Positions 61,516-64,000 of a DNA stretch of 64,000 bases are shown in pieces; positions within the stretch are counted from its first letter, which is position 1; each line of letters opens with the position of its first letter. The stretch covers positions 1,583,001 to 1,647,000 of the forward strand of contig NC_092181.1 in assembly GCF_043641665.1 (NCBI RefSeq). The letters run 5' to 3'. Position numbers and translations under genes: made by a program. Under the pieces are notes generated by a model. That model was not told the DNA's origin and did not search any database. It worked only from the letters and a program-made list of their open reading frames with translations. The DNA comes from Enoplosus armatus (taxonomy: Eukaryota; Chordata; Actinopteri; Centrarchiformes; Enoplosidae).

Positions 61516-63930
61516 ATGGATTTCTCACCTGGGCTTCTGGTCCTTTGCTCTCTATTATGTTCAGGTAATGAATCTGATTTACTTTGAACAGAGTAGCGTC
61601 TGTCATTTTTGACAGCTTTTCTGTTTATTTGCTTGGATGTCTGTAGAGATGTAGCCTATATTATTTTTGTACTTGAAAGGGTCACACAGACTGCTGCTCA
61701 CATGCAAACCCTTTTTACTCTGGATAATCCACAGAGTTCACTGTCAACTGTTTTCAGTGGAGCTCATTTCTACGTAAGAAATAGTCCCTATTAAAGCAGT
61801 TGAAAGCGTGTTCTCTGGGTTATGAAGAGTAATGAGGACATTTCTGGAAAAATTGCTGTTGATTTATTTTTCAAATGTAATTTTTCAACGCTGTGAACTC
61901 CATAAACAAGGTAGAAATCTCAAAATCTAGGCAAATCATACCAAGACAATCTGCATGGCTACCATTTTTTTTGTAATTTCTGTAAAGGAATATAGTAATA
62001 TAAAGTTTTAGTAAAGTGAAAATATTTAAATATTCCCCCTGACTCGTCTTTGAGAGCATTTTATTAGATTTTTGTGCTTTCTTGCTTTGACATCAAAAGC
62101 ACTTCAGTTCAATCTGTGTATTTGCTCAGGCTGTTTGTTTTGGGGCTGCTGTTCGTTTACACAAAGGTTCACAGAGTTGTGTTGTACATGCGTGGTGTCA
62201 CCAGCTCTCTCTTCCTGTGCAGTGGCTGGTCAGGCTCCTGTCGTCTCAGTGGAGCCCCGGGCTGCTACTGTGCGCCAAGGGGAGTCTGTCAGCTTCAGGT
62301 GCCAAGTGGGGAGCGGTGCACAGCCAATCCAACTGGAGTGGAGGAAAACCAATAATCAAGCATTACCAGGTCAGGAGTCATAGCATGGAAGCATAAGAAT
62401 TGTTCATGCAATATCACCATCTGTGAAGTTTCACTGAATTCTGCTTTTTCCTTCTAGACAATGCTAAGATCGGCCCTGATGGCTCCGTGCTGACCGTTGC
62501 TAACGCCCGCCCTGTTAACCAGGGCCAGTACCGCTGCATCGCAGGCAACTCTGCAGGCCGCAGCACTGCCACAGCTGTGCTGAACGTCAAATGTGAGCTT
62601 GTCAATTCAGTTCGAAACTGTGGGCCTCCTAAAGGAATATTTTATCTGGGCTCCCATTTATCAAAAACAAAATAATCATAGCAGAATGTTTTTGTATTGC
62701 TCCCTACAAACACCACCTGAGGTCACCACCCACTAGTTACCCACTGGTGATGGCACTGTGTGTGTTTAAGTGCATCAGGTGTTATTTTAGAGTTGGTTTG
62801 TGTTTAGTTTATCTGTGTGTGACCTAAATCAGCTATAATCGATGTTTTGAGTGTGACAATGTGAAAACAACATGACAAAGTGACACGCTTTGTAGTGATG
62901 AACCTACAGTGAATTGCCACCTGAATCTGACACTCCCCTCAGAGCTAGGTATTGGAAGAAGAAGTAGGTAGTGACCAAAAACAGAGCTAAAAGAGAGTGA
63001 ATATTGGACTTGCATTTGCCAGGTGGACACAAACACGACACAAGTGAATGATAATGTTGCTCCTGGATGTGTAAATAAGCAACTGTTTTCTAACAAGTTC
63101 ACCATATCATCTTAAAAGGTGATGACATGTCAGCGTTGTGTTCACAACTTGTTTCTGCTGCCCTCAAGTGGCCAATAAAATCAGTTATTGCAGGTTAAAT
63201 GTGTCCTCTCTGTCAGTTGCTCCCAAAGTGCGGCTGACGCCAGCAGGGCCCCTGCGGGTCCGGATGGGTGACCCTGTGTCAGTGGAGTGTCATGCCACAG
63301 GCAGGCCACGCCCCAAGCTGACCTGGAAACGCCAAGGCTCCACCCTGCAGCTGGTTACCAGGGAGACAAATGATGTCAACACCATACAGGTGAAATATGA
63401 ACACACGCACCAGTAATACCTTCAGTTGTTTTTTTAAAGATGACAGAACATAATAACTTGCCCTCTCTTTTCTTAGTGGCCTGCAGTGCACCCAGAGGAC
63501 TCAGGAGTTTATATTTGCCAGGCTGAAAACAACGAAGGCGTGACAGAGGTCAAAGTTGATGTCATTGTTGAGGGGGGGCTGGGAGCACCAGTGGCTTCAG
63601 TGGGCGCTACAGAGATGATGGTGGTGGAGGGACATACAGTCACAGTGGAGTGTCAGGCCAGTGGTAAGATGTTTGTGTGCTTGTGTGGGTAAATATCACT
63701 CAGCTCTGCTCTCACTTCTCATTTTTCCTTCTTTCTCTTCTTCCTTCCAGGTTCCCCTCCTCCTGTCATCACCTGGTCCAAGCTACGAGCACCGTTGCCA
63801 TGGAAACACACAATGGTTGGTGGAGTTTTGACGCTGACCAGCGTGGGGCGCCAAGACTCAGGACAATACATCTGTAATGCAACCAACATACATGGCTACA
63901 GTGAGGTGTACACGCAGATAGAGGTGGAAA
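61516..63930 (+). CDS. Perlecan (HSPG2)-like secreted Ig-repeat protein, 5' part
   Basis: Extracellular Ig-repeat protein related to perlecan, a basement-membrane proteoglycan. Exons: 61516-61564, 62223-62369, 62458-62592, 63217-63389, 63477-63663, 63751-63930, all GT-AG with matching phases; the gene runs past the right edge, so 290 codons are visible. Residues 1-17 form a signal peptide (MDFSPGLLVLCSLLCS...). Three Ig domains follow: one from QAPVVSVEP to ATAVLNV with FRCQV and YRCIAGN cysteines; one from APKVRLTPAG with VECHAT and YICQAEN; one with VECQASG and YICNATN. The third contains WSKLRAPLPWKH, nearly the same as the human perlecan domain IV text WSKLRSPLPWQH, and all three follow the order of the last perlecan Ig repeats. 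Domains I-III of perlecan (SEA, LDL-A, laminin-like) are absent before them, so this is a short paralog or derivative. I give no symbol because no established name is certain. Confidence 0.85.
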
Positions 63931-64000
63931 GTGAGTCGACAACACAGATAATAAACACAGATACTGTACGTCCAGATCCTTTGTCACTGCTCATTGAGAG
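63931..64000 (+). other. Intron at right edge
   Basis: The last 70 bases follow the GTGAGT donor at 63931 and look intronic. The next Ig exon must lie beyond the window. Confidence 0.6.

Overview
This is a vertebrate nuclear genome window, almost certainly from a teleost fish and probably a percomorph. The genes have small phase-consistent exons with GT-AG introns, there are many (CA)n/(GT)n microsatellites, and three interspersed repeats look like abundant teleost families (a Maui/L2-like LINE tail, a retroelement tail with the TTTATTGATCCCC...GGGGGAAATT pattern, and a repeat I associate with perciform genomes). Nothing prokaryotic or viral was seen. Six protein-coding genes can be reconstructed exon by exon, and every internal splice junction reported keeps frame.

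Layout, left to right: (1) adcy9, minus strand, only the large first coding exon (5220-7113), with the rest of the gene beyond the left edge. (2) srl (sarcalumenin), minus, complete, eight coding exons from 28281 down to 14185, 907 codons, including a 1266-bp acidic cassette exon that can be skipped in frame. (3) tfap4, minus, complete, seven coding exons, 31559-36539, 333 codons. (4) mvb12a (ESCRT-I subunit), minus, nine exons from the family-conserved ATG, 40071-42992, plus an upstream exon at about 44380-44600 that may add N-terminal residues. (5) pbx4-like TALE homeobox gene, plus, 48523-58169 for a PBX1b-type product of 339 codons, with a further 3' exon at 59250-59342 that fits the PBX 'a' C-terminus. 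(6) A perlecan (HSPG2)-like Ig-repeat gene, plus, 61516 to past the right edge, in which a signal peptide exon is joined directly to repeats matching the last Ig repeats of perlecan domain IV.

The first three genes keep the order ADCY9-SRL-TFAP4 of human 16p13.3. mvb12a and the PBX4-type gene correspond to human 19p13.11, so the tfap4-mvb12a interval joins two blocks that are separate in human. The genes do not form one pathway: adcy9 is cAMP signalling, srl is sarcoplasmic-reticulum calcium handling, tfap4 and pbx4 are transcription factors, mvb12a is endosomal sorting, and the last gene is extracellular matrix.

The most unusual points are: the PBX terminal exon that reads in two frames, with an 11-bp minisatellite in front of its acceptor and no visible exon 7; the small perlecan-like gene; a perfect 37-bp inverted repeat with a 5-nt loop 22 nt inside an srl intron; and the possible N-terminal extension of mvb12a. 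I saw no evidence of a wholly new multi-gene system.
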